Assembly (NCBI RefSeq): GCF_000718025.1
Contig: NZ_JODS01000022.1
Coordinates: 164,810 to 228,809 of the forward strand
DNA: 64,000 bases
From: Kitasatospora purpeofusca
Lineage (GTDB): Bacteria; Actinomycetota; Actinomycetes; Streptomycetales; Streptomycetaceae
Direction: 5' to 3'
The notes under the pieces were generated by a model, which saw only the letters and a program-made list of their open reading frames with translations, made no database searches and had not been told where the DNA came from. Positions 25,589 through 34,411 of the stretch are shown piece after piece. Within the stretch, counting starts at the first letter, position 1, and each line of letters opens with the position of its first letter. Made by a program: the position numbers and the translations under genes.

Positions 25589-27226
25589 CTACCGGAAGGT
25601 GCGGCGCAGGTGGGTGGTCAGGGCGGCGGGGGTCGGGGCGGGCAGCCGGGTGGCCAGGTAGCCGTCCGGGCGGACGAGGAACGCCTCGCCGTCGGCCGGG
25701 GCGTAGGCGGTGCGGAAGGATCCGGCGGCGTCCCGCGCGTACGGCAGCAGCAGCCCCTCGGGCGGCGCCGGGGCGTCCCCGGCCAGCACCGCGTGGACGT
25801 CCAGCAGGCCGTGTGCCGCCGCGCGGGCCGCGTCGGCGAGCGCGTGCAGGTGTTCCGCCCGCGCCGTGCCGCCGGGCCCGGCGTCCGTGTACAGCAGCAG
25901 CGCGTGGTGCGGGCCGGCCCGCACCAGGTCGAACAGCCGTTGGGGGAAGGCGGTGAGCGGCCGTTCCAGCCCGGTGCAGTCGGGCGCGCGGTCCCCGGCC
26001 CGCGGTCCGGCGCCGGTCGCGTCGTCCCCGCCACCGAGCGGTCCGCCCCGGTAGTTCACCAGCAGCTGGGCCTGGCGCAGCAGCACCGTGGTGAGGTCGT
26101 CGGCGTCCGCCTCGCCCCGGGCGTGCCGCACGGTGCGGCCGACCACCTCCGCGCCGACCGGGTGGCGCTCGGCGTGGTAGCTGTCGAGCAGCCCGTCGGC
26201 GGCGGCCCCGCGCAGCGCGAGCGCGAGCTTCCAGGCCAGGTTGTGGGCGTCCTGCACGCCGGTGTTCATGCCCTGGGCCCCGGTGGGCGGGTGGATGTGC
26301 GCGGCGTCGCCGGCCAGGAACACCCGCCCGACCCGGTACCGGTCGGCCAGCCGGTGGCTGATCCGGAAGACCGAGGACCAGCGCAGCGCCCCCGCCGTGG
26401 CGGGCCGGGGCGAGAGCCGGTCGAGCACCGCCTGGATGTCCGCCACTCCGGGCCCCCGTCCGCCCGCCAGTCCGTGGGTGACCTCCCCGGCGTCCGCGCC
26501 GTCCGCCGCGTCCTCCGGACCGGACGGGACCAGCATCGACACCCGGTAGCGGCGGCGCCCCGGCAGCGGGATGCAGACGAGCACGTCGTCGGGCGCGCCG
26601 TCACCGGTGCGGCGCAGGCACCGCACGCCGTAGCCCCCGGGCAGGTCCCAGTCGACCTCGACGTCCCCGAGCATGTACCGCTCCGGGAAGGCGTCGCCCG
26701 CGAAGTCGACGCCGATCGCGCGGCGGACCCGGCTGTGCGCGCCGTCGCAGCCCAGTACGTACCGCGCGCGCAGCACGGCCGGACCGTCCGGGGTCGCCAG
26801 TTCGGCGCGGACGTGGTCGTCCTCCTGGTCGAGGCCGAGCAGCTCGGTGCCCCGCTCGACCCGCGTCCCGAAGCCGGCCAGGTGCTCGGTGAGCAGCCGC
26901 TCGGTGGTGTCCTGCGGGAGCGCGGCGAACCGGTACGGCACCTCGGCGGGCAGCTCCAGCTCCAGCCGCGGTCCCGGCTCGCCGTCGACGAAGACGAGCT
27001 GGCCGAGCAGCGGCACGGCCTCGTCGAGGACCCGGCCGACCAGCCCCATCGCCTCCCACACCTCCAGGGTGCGGGGCTGGATGCCGACGGCCTTGGCGTA
27101 CGGCTGCGGCCGGTCCAGCCGGTCGACGATCCGGCACCCGACGCCGCGGCGGCGCAGTTCGGCGGCGGCCGTAAGCCCGACCGGTCCGGCGCCCACGACC
27201 AGGACCTCCGTCCCGGTGTCGTCCAT
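25589..27226 (-). CDS. FAD-dependent aromatic hydroxylase (PheA/TfdB type)
   Basis: A 545-residue flavoprotein monooxygenase. ATG 27226 has a strong GAGGAG upstream. The dinucleotide-binding motif is VLVVGAGPVGLTAAAELRRR (9-28), the middle DG motif is VLGCDGAHSRVRRAIG and the GD motif is VFLAGDAAHIHPPTGAQGMN. The C-terminal 150 residues form the thioredoxin-like domain of the phenol hydroxylase subgroup. The enzyme should hydroxylate an aromatic ring using NAD(P)H and oxygen. Relatives occur both in aromatic catabolism and in antibiotic tailoring; nothing nearby decides between these. It is a monocistronic minus-strand gene divergent from the small gene at 27482. Confidence 0.9.
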   Translation of the reverse strand: MDDTGTEVLVVGAGPVGLTAAAELRRRGVGCRIVDRLDRPQPYAKAVGIQPRTLEVWEAMGLVGRVLDEAVPLLGQLVFVDGEPGPRLELELPAEVPYRFAALPQDTTERLLTEHLAGFGTRVERGTELLGLDQEDDHVRAELATPDGPAVLRARYVLGCDGAHSRVRRAIGVDFAGDAFPERYMLGDVEVDWDLPGGYGVRCLRRTGDGAPDDVLVCIPLPGRRRYRVSMLVPSGPEDAADGADAGEVTHGLAGGRGPGVADIQAVLDRLSPRPATAGALRWSSVFRISHRLADRYRVGRVFLAGDAAHIHPPTGAQGMNTGVQDAHNLAWKLALALRGAAADGLLDSYHAERHPVGAEVVGRTVRHARGEADADDLTTVLLRQAQLLVNYRGGPLGGGDDATGAGPRAGDRAPDCTGLERPLTAFPQRLFDLVRAGPHHALLLYTDAGPGGTARAEHLHALADAARAAAHGLLDVHAVLAGDAPAPPEGLLLPYARDAAGSFRTAYAPADGEAFLVRPDGYLATRLPAPTPAALTTHLRRTFR

Positions 27227-27481
27227 GAACCGTGCTCCTCGGTCCCCGAGCCGTCCCCCTCCCAGCCTGCGCCGACGGTTCGGGGCCCCGCCAGTCGTGC
27301 CACCGGCGCGACGGCACGGCGACGTCCCCGCGACGGCCCCGCGGCGGCACGTTCCGAACGGTCGCGACCGGACCCGGCGCTTTCCCTCAGCTGACCGAGT
27401 CCCGCACCCGGTGAGGTGGTTCGCTCGGCACCGACGGCGCGGGGAACCGACCGCGACGGAGGACCGATCGAGGGAGCAGTC

Positions 27482-27664
27482 ATGGGCAGGGAGTTGTCGA
27501 AGAACGACATCGTTCGCCAGGTGCGGAGCGACTCGCGGATCCGGGTGCAGGTGGAGGCGGAGGTGTCCCTGGACGACGTGGTGCGACTGCTGCGCCGGCT
27601 CTTCCTGGGGGACGCCGCGGCCGACGCCATCGAGGCGGCCGCCTTCACCCTCTACCACGACTGA
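27482..27664 (+). CDS. Small 60-residue protein of unknown function
   Basis: ATG 27482 follows GAGGGAG with good spacing, which supports translation; the in-frame region upstream has no start with a comparable site. The 60-residue product is highly charged (MGRELSKNDIVRQVRSDSRI), then has an acidic-hydrophobic helix pattern (EVSLDDVVRLLRRLFLG) and ends AFTLYHD. There is no signal peptide or membrane segment. I do not recognise it. It lies opposite the aromatic hydroxylase and 151 bp before the YegP-like gene. Confidence 0.65.
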   Translation: MGRELSKNDIVRQVRSDSRIRVQVEAEVSLDDVVRLLRRLFLGDAAADAIEAAAFTLYHD

Positions 27665-27815
27665 CCGGACCGGGGCCGGCCGGACCGTCGACGGCCGGCC
27701 GAAGCCCCCGGCCCCGTTCGGAGTAGCCCCCTGATGCCTCATCTGACATGCGCGGCAAGGGATTTGCCCCTACGTTGCGTTGCGAGGGGGTCACCGAAGG
27801 AAAGGCGAACACTCC

Positions 27816-28019
27816 ATGGCCGGCAAGTTCGAGCTGTACACCGACGACAGTGGCATGCACCGGTTCCGACTCAAGGCGAGCAACGGCACGGTCGTGGTGA
27901 CCGGCGACCCGCAGGAGAACCGGGACGACTGCCTCAAGAGCATCGAGTCGATCCGCAAGCTCGCGCCCTACGCGGAGCTGAAGGAGACGGCCGCCGGAGC
28001 GGCCGGAGCGGCTCGTTGA
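27816..28019 (+). CDS. YegP-family (DUF1508) small protein
   Basis: A 67-residue cytoplasmic protein that matches the DUF1508 repeat in length and pattern: GKFELYTDDSGMHRFRLKAS, then NGTVVVTGDPQENRDDCLKS and IESIRKLAPYAEL. Escherichia coli YegP has two such repeats; this protein has one. The fold is a small beta-sheet protein with unknown biochemical role. ATG 27816 has GAAGGAAAGG upstream. The Ala/Gly-rich end (AAGAAGAAR) is probably disordered. The gene stands alone before the glycosyltransferase group. Confidence 0.85.
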   Translation: MAGKFELYTDDSGMHRFRLKASNGTVVVTGDPQENRDDCLKSIESIRKLAPYAELKETAAGAAGAAR

Positions 28020-28152
28020 CGTCTCGGTGACGTCGCGCTGATGCCCCCGGGAGGGCGGGACGCGGGTCGGTGGCACAATTCGCCGACCCGCGTTCGTTTG
28101 TACGACAGATCCCTTTGGCCGCCTGCACGCCGGACCCGGACAGAACACTGGC

Positions 28153-29466
28153 ATGCGTGTCGTCATCGTCACCGAGTCCTTTCCCCCCGAGGTCAACGGC
28201 GTCGCCCACAGCGTGCTGCGGACCGCCGAGCACCTGCTCCGCCGGGGACACCAGCCGCTCGTCGTCACCCCGGCGCCCGCGCGCGGCGCGCAGAGCCCCT
28301 CGCACACCTTCGGCGCCGGCGGCGTGCCGGACGAGCTGCCGGTGGTGCGTGTGCCCTCCGTCCCGCTGCCCGGCTACCCGCAGGTCAGGATCGCGCTGCC
28401 GAGCCGCCAGCTGGCCGCCGCGATCCAGGGCCACCGGCCCGACCTGGTCCACCTGGCCAGCCCGTTCGTGCTCGGCGCGCGCGGCGCGCAGGTCGCCGCC
28501 CGGCTCGGCCTGCCGATCGTCGCCGTCTACCAGACCGACCTGGCCGGGTACGCGCACGCCTACCGGGCCGGGCGCGGGCTCGGCGAGGCCGCCGCCTGGC
28601 ACCGGATCCGCACCGTCCACGGCCTCGCCGCCCGGACCCTCGCGCCGTCCACCCCCGCCGCCCAGGACCTCACCGCGCACGGGGTCTCCCGGGTCCAGCT
28701 GTGGCCGCGCGGCGTGGACTCGGCCCGCTTCCACCCCCGCCACCGCGACGAGGCGCTGCACCGGGCGCTCGCCCCCGGCGGCGAGGTGCTGGTCGGGTAC
28801 GTCGGGCGGCTCGCGCCGGAGAAGCGGGTGGACCTGCTGGCCGAGACCGCGACGCTGCCCGGCGTCCGGGTGGTGGTCATCGGTGACGGGCCCTCCGCTC
28901 CCGGCCTGAAGGCCGCCATGCCGGGCGCGGTCTTCCTCGGCCGGCGCACCGGCGAGGAACTGGCCCGATGTTTCGCGACCCTGGACGTGTTCGTGCACAC
29001 CGGTCCGCTGGAGACCTTCTGCCAGACCATCCAGGAGGCGATGGCCAGCGGCGTCCCGGTGATCGGCCCGGCCGCCGGCGGACCGCTCGACCTGGTGGCG
29101 CACCACCGCACCGGGTTGCTCGTCCCGCCCCGCGACGGCGCGGCGGTGGCCCGGGCGGTGACGGCCCTGGCCGGGGACGCGGAGCTGCGGGCCGCGTACG
29201 GGCGCGCCGGGCGGGCGGAGGTGACGGCGCGCACCTGGGAGGCGGTCGGGGACCTGCTGCTGCGGCACTACGCCGAGGTGCTGGCGGAGCACCGCGGGGT
29301 GGCGGTCGCGGACGTGGCGGGGGCGGACGTGGTGGATGCGGCCCCGACCGCAGGCCCCGTCCCGCCACCGGTCGTCGTCCCGACCTCGCTGCCGCCGACT
29401 GCACCGCCGACCTCGCCGTCGACCGCTCCGCCGACCGCCCCGCTGACGGAGGAACTGCCCGCATGA
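28153..29466 (+). CDS. GT-B glycosyltransferase (GT4, MgtA/PimB-like)
   Basis: A 437-residue GT4-family transferase. The N-terminal acceptor half starts MRVVIVTESFPPEVNGVAHSV and has DLVHLASPFVLG and YQTDLAGYAHAY. The C-terminal donor half has VGYVGRLAPEKRVDLLAE and an E-x7-E motif in ETFCQTIQEAMASG, which binds the nucleotide sugar. The sequence is close in style to GDP-mannose-dependent mannosyltransferases of actinobacterial lipoglycan assembly (family knowledge). Residues after about 380 are a Pro/Thr/Ala-rich tail. The stop overlaps the next glycosyltransferase start (ATGA), so the two are co-translated. A lipoglycan or glycolipid substrate is inferred, not shown. Confidence 0.9.
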   Translation: MRVVIVTESFPPEVNGVAHSVLRTAEHLLRRGHQPLVVTPAPARGAQSPSHTFGAGGVPDELPVVRVPSVPLPGYPQVRIALPSRQLAAAIQGHRPDLVHLASPFVLGARGAQVAARLGLPIVAVYQTDLAGYAHAYRAGRGLGEAAAWHRIRTVHGLAARTLAPSTPAAQDLTAHGVSRVQLWPRGVDSARFHPRHRDEALHRALAPGGEVLVGYVGRLAPEKRVDLLAETATLPGVRVVVIGDGPSAPGLKAAMPGAVFLGRRTGEELARCFATLDVFVHTGPLETFCQTIQEAMASGVPVIGPAAGGPLDLVAHHRTGLLVPPRDGAAVARAVTALAGDAELRAAYGRAGRAEVTARTWEAVGDLLLRHYAEVLAEHRGVAVADVAGADVVDAAPTAGPVPPPVVVPTSLPPTAPPTSPSTAPPTAPLTEELPA

Positions 29467-30653
29467 CCACCGGCCCGCTCCGGATCGTCCGGGTGGCCAA
29501 CTTCGTCACCCCCGTCTCCGGCGGACTGCGGACCGCGCTGCGCCACCTCGGCGCGGGCTACCGGGCCGCCGGGCACACCCCCGTACTCGTCGTGCCCGGG
29601 GAGCGCCGCGCCGTCGAGGAGGACGAGCAGGGGCTGGTCGTCACCCTGCCCGGCCCGGTGCTCCCCGGCAGCGGCGGCTACCGGCTGCTCACCGACCGCC
29701 GGGCGGTGGCCGCCGAACTCGAACGGCTCGCCCCCGACCGGCTGGAGGTCTCCGACCGCACCACGCTGCGCTGGACGGGCGCCTGGGCCCGGCGGCACGG
29801 AGTGCGCTCCGCGATGGTCTCGCACGAGAGCGCCGTCGGACTGCTGCGCACCTGGGGTCTGCCCGGCCCGGTCGCGGGGGCCGCCGCGAACCGGCTCAAC
29901 GGCCGGACCGCCCGGTCCTACGACACGGTGATCTGCACGACGGACTGGGCCGCCGCCGAATTCCGCCGCCTGGGCGTACGGAACCTCGCCCGTGCGCCGC
30001 TCGGAGTGGACCTGGCCACCCTGCGCCCGCCGGACGACGACGCCCGGGCCGCCGAACGCGCCCGGTACGCGGACCCGGACCAGGTGCTGCTGGTGCTCTG
30101 CTCCCGGCTCTCCACCGAGAAACGCCCCGAGCTCGCGCTCGACGCCCTGGAAGCACTCCACTCCACGGGGCCGGGGATCGGGATCGGGGCCGGTGCCAGG
30201 GCCGGGGCCGGGGCCGGGGCCGTGCTGGCGGTGGCCGGCACCGGGCCGCTGCGCTCCCGGCTCGCGGCCTCCGCCGCGCGGCGCCGACTGCCCGTGCACT
30301 TCCTCGGCCACCTGTCCGGGCGGGCGGCCGTCGCCCGGTTGCTCGGCTGCGCCGACGTGGTGCTCGCGCCGGGGCCGGTGGAGACCTTCGGCCTGGCCGC
30401 GCTCGAGGCGCTCGCCTGCGGCACCCCGGTCGCGGTCAACCGGGGCTCGGCCCTGCCCGAACTGGTCGGCACTGCCGGCGTGGCCGCCGAGCCGACGGGC
30501 GCGGGCTTCGCGGAGGCGGTGCGCGAACTCCTCGCCCGCCCCGAACCGGCCCGCCGCGCCGCCGCCCGCGACCGGGCCGAACGCTACGGCTGGCCGACGG
30601 CGGTCGCGGCCTTCCTCGCCGCCCACGGCGCGGCCCCGGTCACGGCCGGCTGA
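29463..30653 (+). CDS. GT-B glycosyltransferase, second of pair
   Basis: A 396-residue GT4-type transferase, overlapping the previous gene by four bases. It shows IVRVANFVTPVSGGLRTALR at 8-27, a central MVSHESAVGLLRTWG, LCSRLSTEKRPELALDALE, and the donor-binding ETFGLAALEALACG (E-x7-E). A GAGARAGAGAGA insert near 235-250 is a low-complexity linker between donor-domain strands. It probably adds a sugar in the same pathway as the first transferase and the SGNH hydrolase that follows. A perfect hairpin lies 45 bp after the stop. Confidence 0.9.
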   Translation: MTTGPLRIVRVANFVTPVSGGLRTALRHLGAGYRAAGHTPVLVVPGERRAVEEDEQGLVVTLPGPVLPGSGGYRLLTDRRAVAAELERLAPDRLEVSDRTTLRWTGAWARRHGVRSAMVSHESAVGLLRTWGLPGPVAGAAANRLNGRTARSYDTVICTTDWAAAEFRRLGVRNLARAPLGVDLATLRPPDDDARAAERARYADPDQVLLVLCSRLSTEKRPELALDALEALHSTGPGIGIGAGARAGAGAGAVLAVAGTGPLRSRLAASAARRRLPVHFLGHLSGRAAVARLLGCADVVLAPGPVETFGLAALEALACGTPVAVNRGSALPELVGTAGVAAEPTGAGFAEAVRELLARPEPARRAAARDRAERYGWPTAVAAFLAAHGAAPVTAG

Positions 30654-30697
30654 GGCACCGGGCGCGGGGCGTCGGGAGTCGGGCGTCGGGCGTCGGG

Positions 30698-30734
30698 CGG
30701 AGTGGGAAGTCGATCCCGCCGACTTCCCACTCCG
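30698..30734. terminator. Hairpin between glycosyltransferase and SGNH genes
   Basis: A perfect 15-bp inverted repeat with a 7-nt loop. Just upstream are short tandem GGGCGTC repeats (30670-30700). It may end the glycosyltransferase transcript or partly attenuate read-through to the SGNH gene, which begins 105 bp later. Confidence 0.6.
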
Positions 30735-30838
30735 ACGCACAACGGAGCAGCGGGACAACGGGACAGCACGACAGCAGGTCGGCACAACAACGGCAGGGAA
30801 CGGCCGGGCCGGAGGGCCCGGGAACGGTGGGAGGTGCG

Positions 30839-31819
30839 ATGAACACGATCGCGGCGGTGGACGGGGACGGCGGAGGCGGCACCGTACCCGGTGCCGCACG
30901 GGGAGCGGCCCGCCCGGGCGGGCGAACGACCGGCGAAGCGGTGCGGTTCGTCGCCCTCGGCGACTCCCTCACCGAGGGCATCGGCGACCCGATCGCCGAC
31001 GGATGGCGCGGCTGGGCGGCCCTGCTCGCCCGGTCGCTGGCCCCGCCGCAGACCGGGGTCGAGTTCACCAACCTCGCGCGCAGCGGCGCGCTCACCACCG
31101 ACCTCACCGCGGAGCAGCTGCCGGCGGCCCTCGCGCTGCGCCCGCAGTTCGCGGCCGTGGTGGCGGGCGGCAACGACACCCTGCGGTCCGGCTTCGACGT
31201 GGAGCGCACCACCCTGGCCCTCGACACCGTCCTCGGCCGACTCACCGACAGCGGCGCCGTGGTGCTGACGGCCTGCCTGCCGGACCCGGGCACCCTGCTG
31301 CGGCTGCCCAGACCGCTCGCCCGCCCGCTCGCCCGGCGGATGCGCGCGGTCAACACCGTGGTGCACGCGCTCGCCGTCCGCCACCACGCCGTCCACCTGC
31401 ACCTCGCCGAGCTGCCGTGGACGGCGGAGCGCCGACTGCTCAGCGTCGACCGCCTGCACCCGAGCGCCGAGGGCCACCACCTGATCGCCCGCGGGTTCCA
31501 CGACCTGCTCGCCACCACCGACCACCCCCTCGGCCCCGCCCCCACCCCGGCACCGGCCGAACCCCCGCCCGGCACCCTGGCCGACCTCTGGTGGATGGCC
31601 ACCCGCGGCACCCGCTGGGTCCTCGACCGCAGCACCGACCTCCTCCCGGGCCTGCTCGCCCTCGCCGCCGTCGAGGGCTTCGCCCGCCTGCGCGGCACGA
31701 CCGACCGCCAGGACCACCGCATGACCCGGGCCACCACCACCGCCCTCGCCGCCCTCCCCGGGCCGCCGGGTCAACAACCGCCCCGGGTAAATCCGTTGCC
31801 ACCGAGCGCGTCCGTATGA
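30839..31819 (+). CDS. SGNH/GDSL-family hydrolase
   Basis: A 326-residue esterase-like protein. Block I is FVALGDSLTEGIGDP with the nucleophile Ser, block II has NLARSG, block III is VVAGGNDT and block V is SVDRLHPSAEGH with the Asp-x-x-His pair, so the catalytic set is complete. There is no clear signal peptide; an acidic Gly-rich leader of about 25 residues precedes the domain, so it is likely cytoplasmic. A C-terminal extension (about 235-326) contains a hydrophobic stretch. ATG 30839 has GGGAGG a few bases upstream. Position after two glycosyltransferases suggests deacylation of a glycoconjugate (inference). Confidence 0.88.
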   Translation: MNTIAAVDGDGGGGTVPGAARGAARPGGRTTGEAVRFVALGDSLTEGIGDPIADGWRGWAALLARSLAPPQTGVEFTNLARSGALTTDLTAEQLPAALALRPQFAAVVAGGNDTLRSGFDVERTTLALDTVLGRLTDSGAVVLTACLPDPGTLLRLPRPLARPLARRMRAVNTVVHALAVRHHAVHLHLAELPWTAERRLLSVDRLHPSAEGHHLIARGFHDLLATTDHPLGPAPTPAPAEPPPGTLADLWWMATRGTRWVLDRSTDLLPGLLALAAVEGFARLRGTTDRQDHRMTRATTTALAALPGPPGQQPPRVNPLPPSASV

Positions 31820-31832
31820 CAGGACTGCACCG

Positions 31833-32648
31833 GTGAACACCCTGCCGCCGCTCCCCGGCCCGCTCCCACTGCCCGCACCGGACCCGCGTGCCCGCGACAT
31901 CGTTCTCGACTTCGCCGGCATGGACGCCCTGGTGGCCGACCTGGTGCTGCCCGCCGACGCGTGGATGTACGTCATGAGCGCACTGGAAACGTCCCGCGAG
32001 CTCATCCGGCACTCCTACTACCGGTACGAGTTCGCCACCGTCGCCGTCACGCATTCCCTGTTCGCCCTGGAGCACCTGCTTGCCGGGCGCCTGGGCGTCG
32101 ACGGACCGCTCCCGGTGCTCATCGAGCGGGCCCGCGACGCAGGGCTCGTCCCGGCCGAACTCGCGGCCGAACTCGATCGCGGACAGGAACTGCGCGACCG
32201 ACTCGCGCAGGGCACCGTGACCAGTGCCGCGCTCCGCCCGGCCATGGCCGTCGCCATGGTGCGTGCCGTCTTCGAGGCGGTTTCTCTGCTCCTTCGCCCA
32301 CCGGCTGCGGCGGAAACGGCAGCCGCCGATGTGGGCCGAGGACAGCCCGGGGACCGACTCGCCCGGCTGTGGGAGGAACACCTGCGCGCCCCGTACCCCG
32401 ACAGTTTCCGCGGCGTGGACATCGAGGGTGTGGAGCTGGCCCTCCTGGACGCCGACGTGGCCGGCCTGGTCCAGCGGGAGTTGAACGGCAGGCTCGACGA
32501 CGGTCTCATTGCCAGGCTCTGGGCGTGCATCGCAGACCTCGACCGGATCGTGCCCCTGATCGACTCGGCCTACTGCGCCGTCTACTTCGCGAAACTCCGG
32601 ACGATGGCCGTACTCGCGGCAACACGCCACACCCCCACCGCGACCTGA
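31833..32648 (+). CDS. Helical protein of unknown function
   Basis: A 271-residue protein I do not recognise. After a Pro-rich start (LPPLPGPLPLPAP) it is nearly all helical, with no signal peptide or zinc motif. A distinctive stretch at 55-88 (RELIRHSYYRYEF, then ATVAVTHSLFALEHLLAG) has R-x4-H spacing (R55, H60) reminiscent of HEPN RNase-like domains, but the match is only this motif and general helicity. The C-terminal half has FRGVDIEGVELALLDADVAG and a final DSAYCAVYFAKLRTMAVL helix. It starts 13 bp after the SGNH stop and could share its transcript. A/T appears a little more often at third positions than in neighbours. Confidence 0.7.
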   Translation: MNTLPPLPGPLPLPAPDPRARDIVLDFAGMDALVADLVLPADAWMYVMSALETSRELIRHSYYRYEFATVAVTHSLFALEHLLAGRLGVDGPLPVLIERARDAGLVPAELAAELDRGQELRDRLAQGTVTSAALRPAMAVAMVRAVFEAVSLLLRPPAAAETAAADVGRGQPGDRLARLWEEHLRAPYPDSFRGVDIEGVELALLDADVAGLVQRELNGRLDDGLIARLWACIADLDRIVPLIDSAYCAVYFAKLRTMAVLAATRHTPTAT

Positions 32649-32738
32649 CTCGCGGCAGGGGTGAACCGGGGCGGTGGGGAACCGGGGCGGTGGGGCGGGG
32701 TGTCGTGACACGTGACCGGACGGACGAAGGGGGTACGG

Positions 32739-33866
32739 ATGGCGGCGGAGGCTTCGAGGGCTTCGGGGCAGGAGTTGCTGGCGGCGGCGGGGGTGCTGTT
32801 CCCGGACGGGCGGGGGCGGGTGCTGGTGGTGCGGCTGCCGTACAACCGGAGGCACCCGGTGGCGGTGCCGGGCGGGGGTTGGGACCCGCAGGACGGCTCG
32901 CCGCGGCGGACGGCGGTGCGCGAGATCGAGGAGGAGCTGGGTTTCACGCCCCGGCTGGGGCCGCTGGCCTGCCTGGACTGGACGCTGGACGACCACCGTC
33001 CGCCGATCGCCGCCCACCTGTACTGGGCCGAGCCGCTGACGCCGGAGCAGGCGGCGGCGTTCACGCCGGACCGGGCCGAGGTGGGCGGCTGGGCCTGGCT
33101 GACGCCGGAGCAGGCGGGCCACGCGCTGCCGCCGCGGCTCTCCCGGCGGGTGACGGCCTGTCTGCGGGCGCCCCGCGCGGCCGGGCCGCTGGAGCTGGAG
33201 GACGGTCACCCGGTCGGGCACGTCCTCGAGGTGCTGACGCCCGGCCCGGTCCCGGAGTACACCGGCCCGGCGGGGCTGTCGGAGCTGTCCGCGCAGTGGC
33301 CGCCGACAGCGGGCGGACCGCCGGCCGATGACCCGCCGCCACCGCTGGACCGGGACGCCTACTACGCCGGCCTCCCCCGGGTCCGGGCCAAGGCACGGAC
33401 GGTGTTCACCGACCGGGAGGGCCGGGTCCTGCTGGTCCGGCTGCGGCCGTGGGACCTTCCGGGCGGCGAAGTACCGCACTGGACGCTGCCGGGCGGCGGT
33501 GTCGAGGCGGACCGGGAGCTGCCCCGGGCGGCGGCCCGGCGGGAGGTCCGGGAGGAGCTGGGCTGGTCCTGCGAGCCGGGCCGGCTGCTGGCCCTGGACT
33601 GGATGCCGGGGCGGGCGGCCGATCCGGCCGCGGACAGCGACACCGCCCGCCTGGTCTACCTGTTCGACGGGGGCACGGTGGGTGAGGAACTGCTCTCGTC
33701 GATCGTGCTGGCCCCGGAGGAGCTGGTCGAGTGGCGGCTCTGCGCGCCGGCGGAGGCGCGGGCACTGCTGGCGCCCGCACTCTGGGCGCGGACTGCGGCC
33801 GCGCTGGCGGCACGGAACCGGCCGGGCGGCCCGGCCGAACTGGTCGGCGGGTACCCGGCCGGCTGA
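32739..33866 (+). CDS. Tandem Nudix hydrolase-domain protein
   Basis: About 375 residues from ATG 32739, chosen for the AAGGGGG site just upstream; GTG 32712 is a weaker alternative. Two Nudix domains are present. The first has AVPGGGWDPQDGSPRRTA followed by VREIEEELGF: its REIEEELG core is intact but the first Glu of the box is replaced by Gly. The second has GGGVEADRELPRAA followed by ARREVREELGW and is complete. Nudix enzymes hydrolyse nucleoside diphosphate derivatives with Mg2+. The second domain is likely the active one and the first possibly structural or reduced in activity. The substrate is unknown. A strong hairpin follows. Confidence 0.88.
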   Translation: MAAEASRASGQELLAAAGVLFPDGRGRVLVVRLPYNRRHPVAVPGGGWDPQDGSPRRTAVREIEEELGFTPRLGPLACLDWTLDDHRPPIAAHLYWAEPLTPEQAAAFTPDRAEVGGWAWLTPEQAGHALPPRLSRRVTACLRAPRAAGPLELEDGHPVGHVLEVLTPGPVPEYTGPAGLSELSAQWPPTAGGPPADDPPPPLDRDAYYAGLPRVRAKARTVFTDREGRVLLVRLRPWDLPGGEVPHWTLPGGGVEADRELPRAAARREVREELGWSCEPGRLLALDWMPGRAADPAADSDTARLVYLFDGGTVGEELLSSIVLAPEELVEWRLCAPAEARALLAPALWARTAAALAARNRPGGPAELVGGYPAG

Positions 33867-33935
33867 GCCGTCCTGGTCCGGCCCCGGGGCGGGCGGCGTC
33901 CCGCCGGTCCCGGGTGCGGCCCGCGGACGACACCG

Positions 33936-33982
33936 CCCCGGCGGCCGACCGGACCACTGCTCGGTCCGGTCGGCCGCCGGGG
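33936..33982. terminator. Bidirectional hairpin terminator
   Basis: A perfect 20-bp GC inverted repeat with loop actgctc between the convergent Nudix gene and roadblock operon. Confidence 0.85.
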
Positions 33983-34023
33983 AGTACGGTCACCGAGGAG
34001 TAGGGCCGCCGGACGGACGCCGG

Positions 34024-34398
34024 TCAGACCTCCAGCTCGGCCTCGATCTTGACGAGCTGATGGCGGGCCATCGCCAGGTTCGCCCGGCCCTTGTCCAGCG
34101 CCAGGTAGAGGAAGAGGCCCTTGCCGCTGCGGCCGGTGAGCGGGCGGATCAGGTGGTACTGGCTGCTGAGAGTGATGAGGATGTCCTCGATCCCGTCCCC
34201 CAGGCCGAGCATGTCCATGGTGCGCATCTTGGCCCGGACCACGTCCGTGTTGCCGGCGGCGGCGACGTTGAGGTCGAAGCCGCCGGGGCCGTCGAGGGTC
34301 GCGAGCGCCATGCCGCTGTTGTAGTCGACCAGGGCCGCGCCGATGGCGCCCTCGATCACGGTCATGGCCTGCTTGAGCGCGCCTGCGGCGTCGGTCAT
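34024..34398 (-). CDS. Roadblock/LC7-domain protein (last of operon)
   Basis: A 124-residue single-domain roadblock/LC7 protein: MTVIEGAIGAALVDYNSGMA, then TLDGPGGFDLNVAAAGNTDVVRAK, LGLGDGIEDILITLSSQYHLI and GLFLYLALDKGRANLAMARHQL. The fold dimerises and binds or regulates small GTPases; in streptomycetes it is best known from conservon operons. It is 29-40% longer than none of its siblings: all three roadblock proteins here are 124-146 residues, normal for the family. Its 5' leader is unusual: 191 bp filled by an 8-bp tandem repeat. It closely resembles the first roadblock protein of the operon in layout (DNTG-like core and YHLI...ALD end). Confidence 0.86.
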   Translation of the reverse strand: MTDAAGALKQAMTVIEGAIGAALVDYNSGMALATLDGPGGFDLNVAAAGNTDVVRAKMRTMDMLGLGDGIEDILITLSSQYHLIRPLTGRSGKGLFLYLALDKGRANLAMARHQLVKIEAELEV

Positions 34399-34411
34399 GT
34401 CACTGTCTCCA

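Noticed and set aside
25589..27742. Longer start for the aromatic hydroxylase, 717 codons
   Set aside because: The added 172 residues have no domain and overlap the divergent small gene, while ATG 27226 has a strong GAGGAG and leads into the FAD motif.
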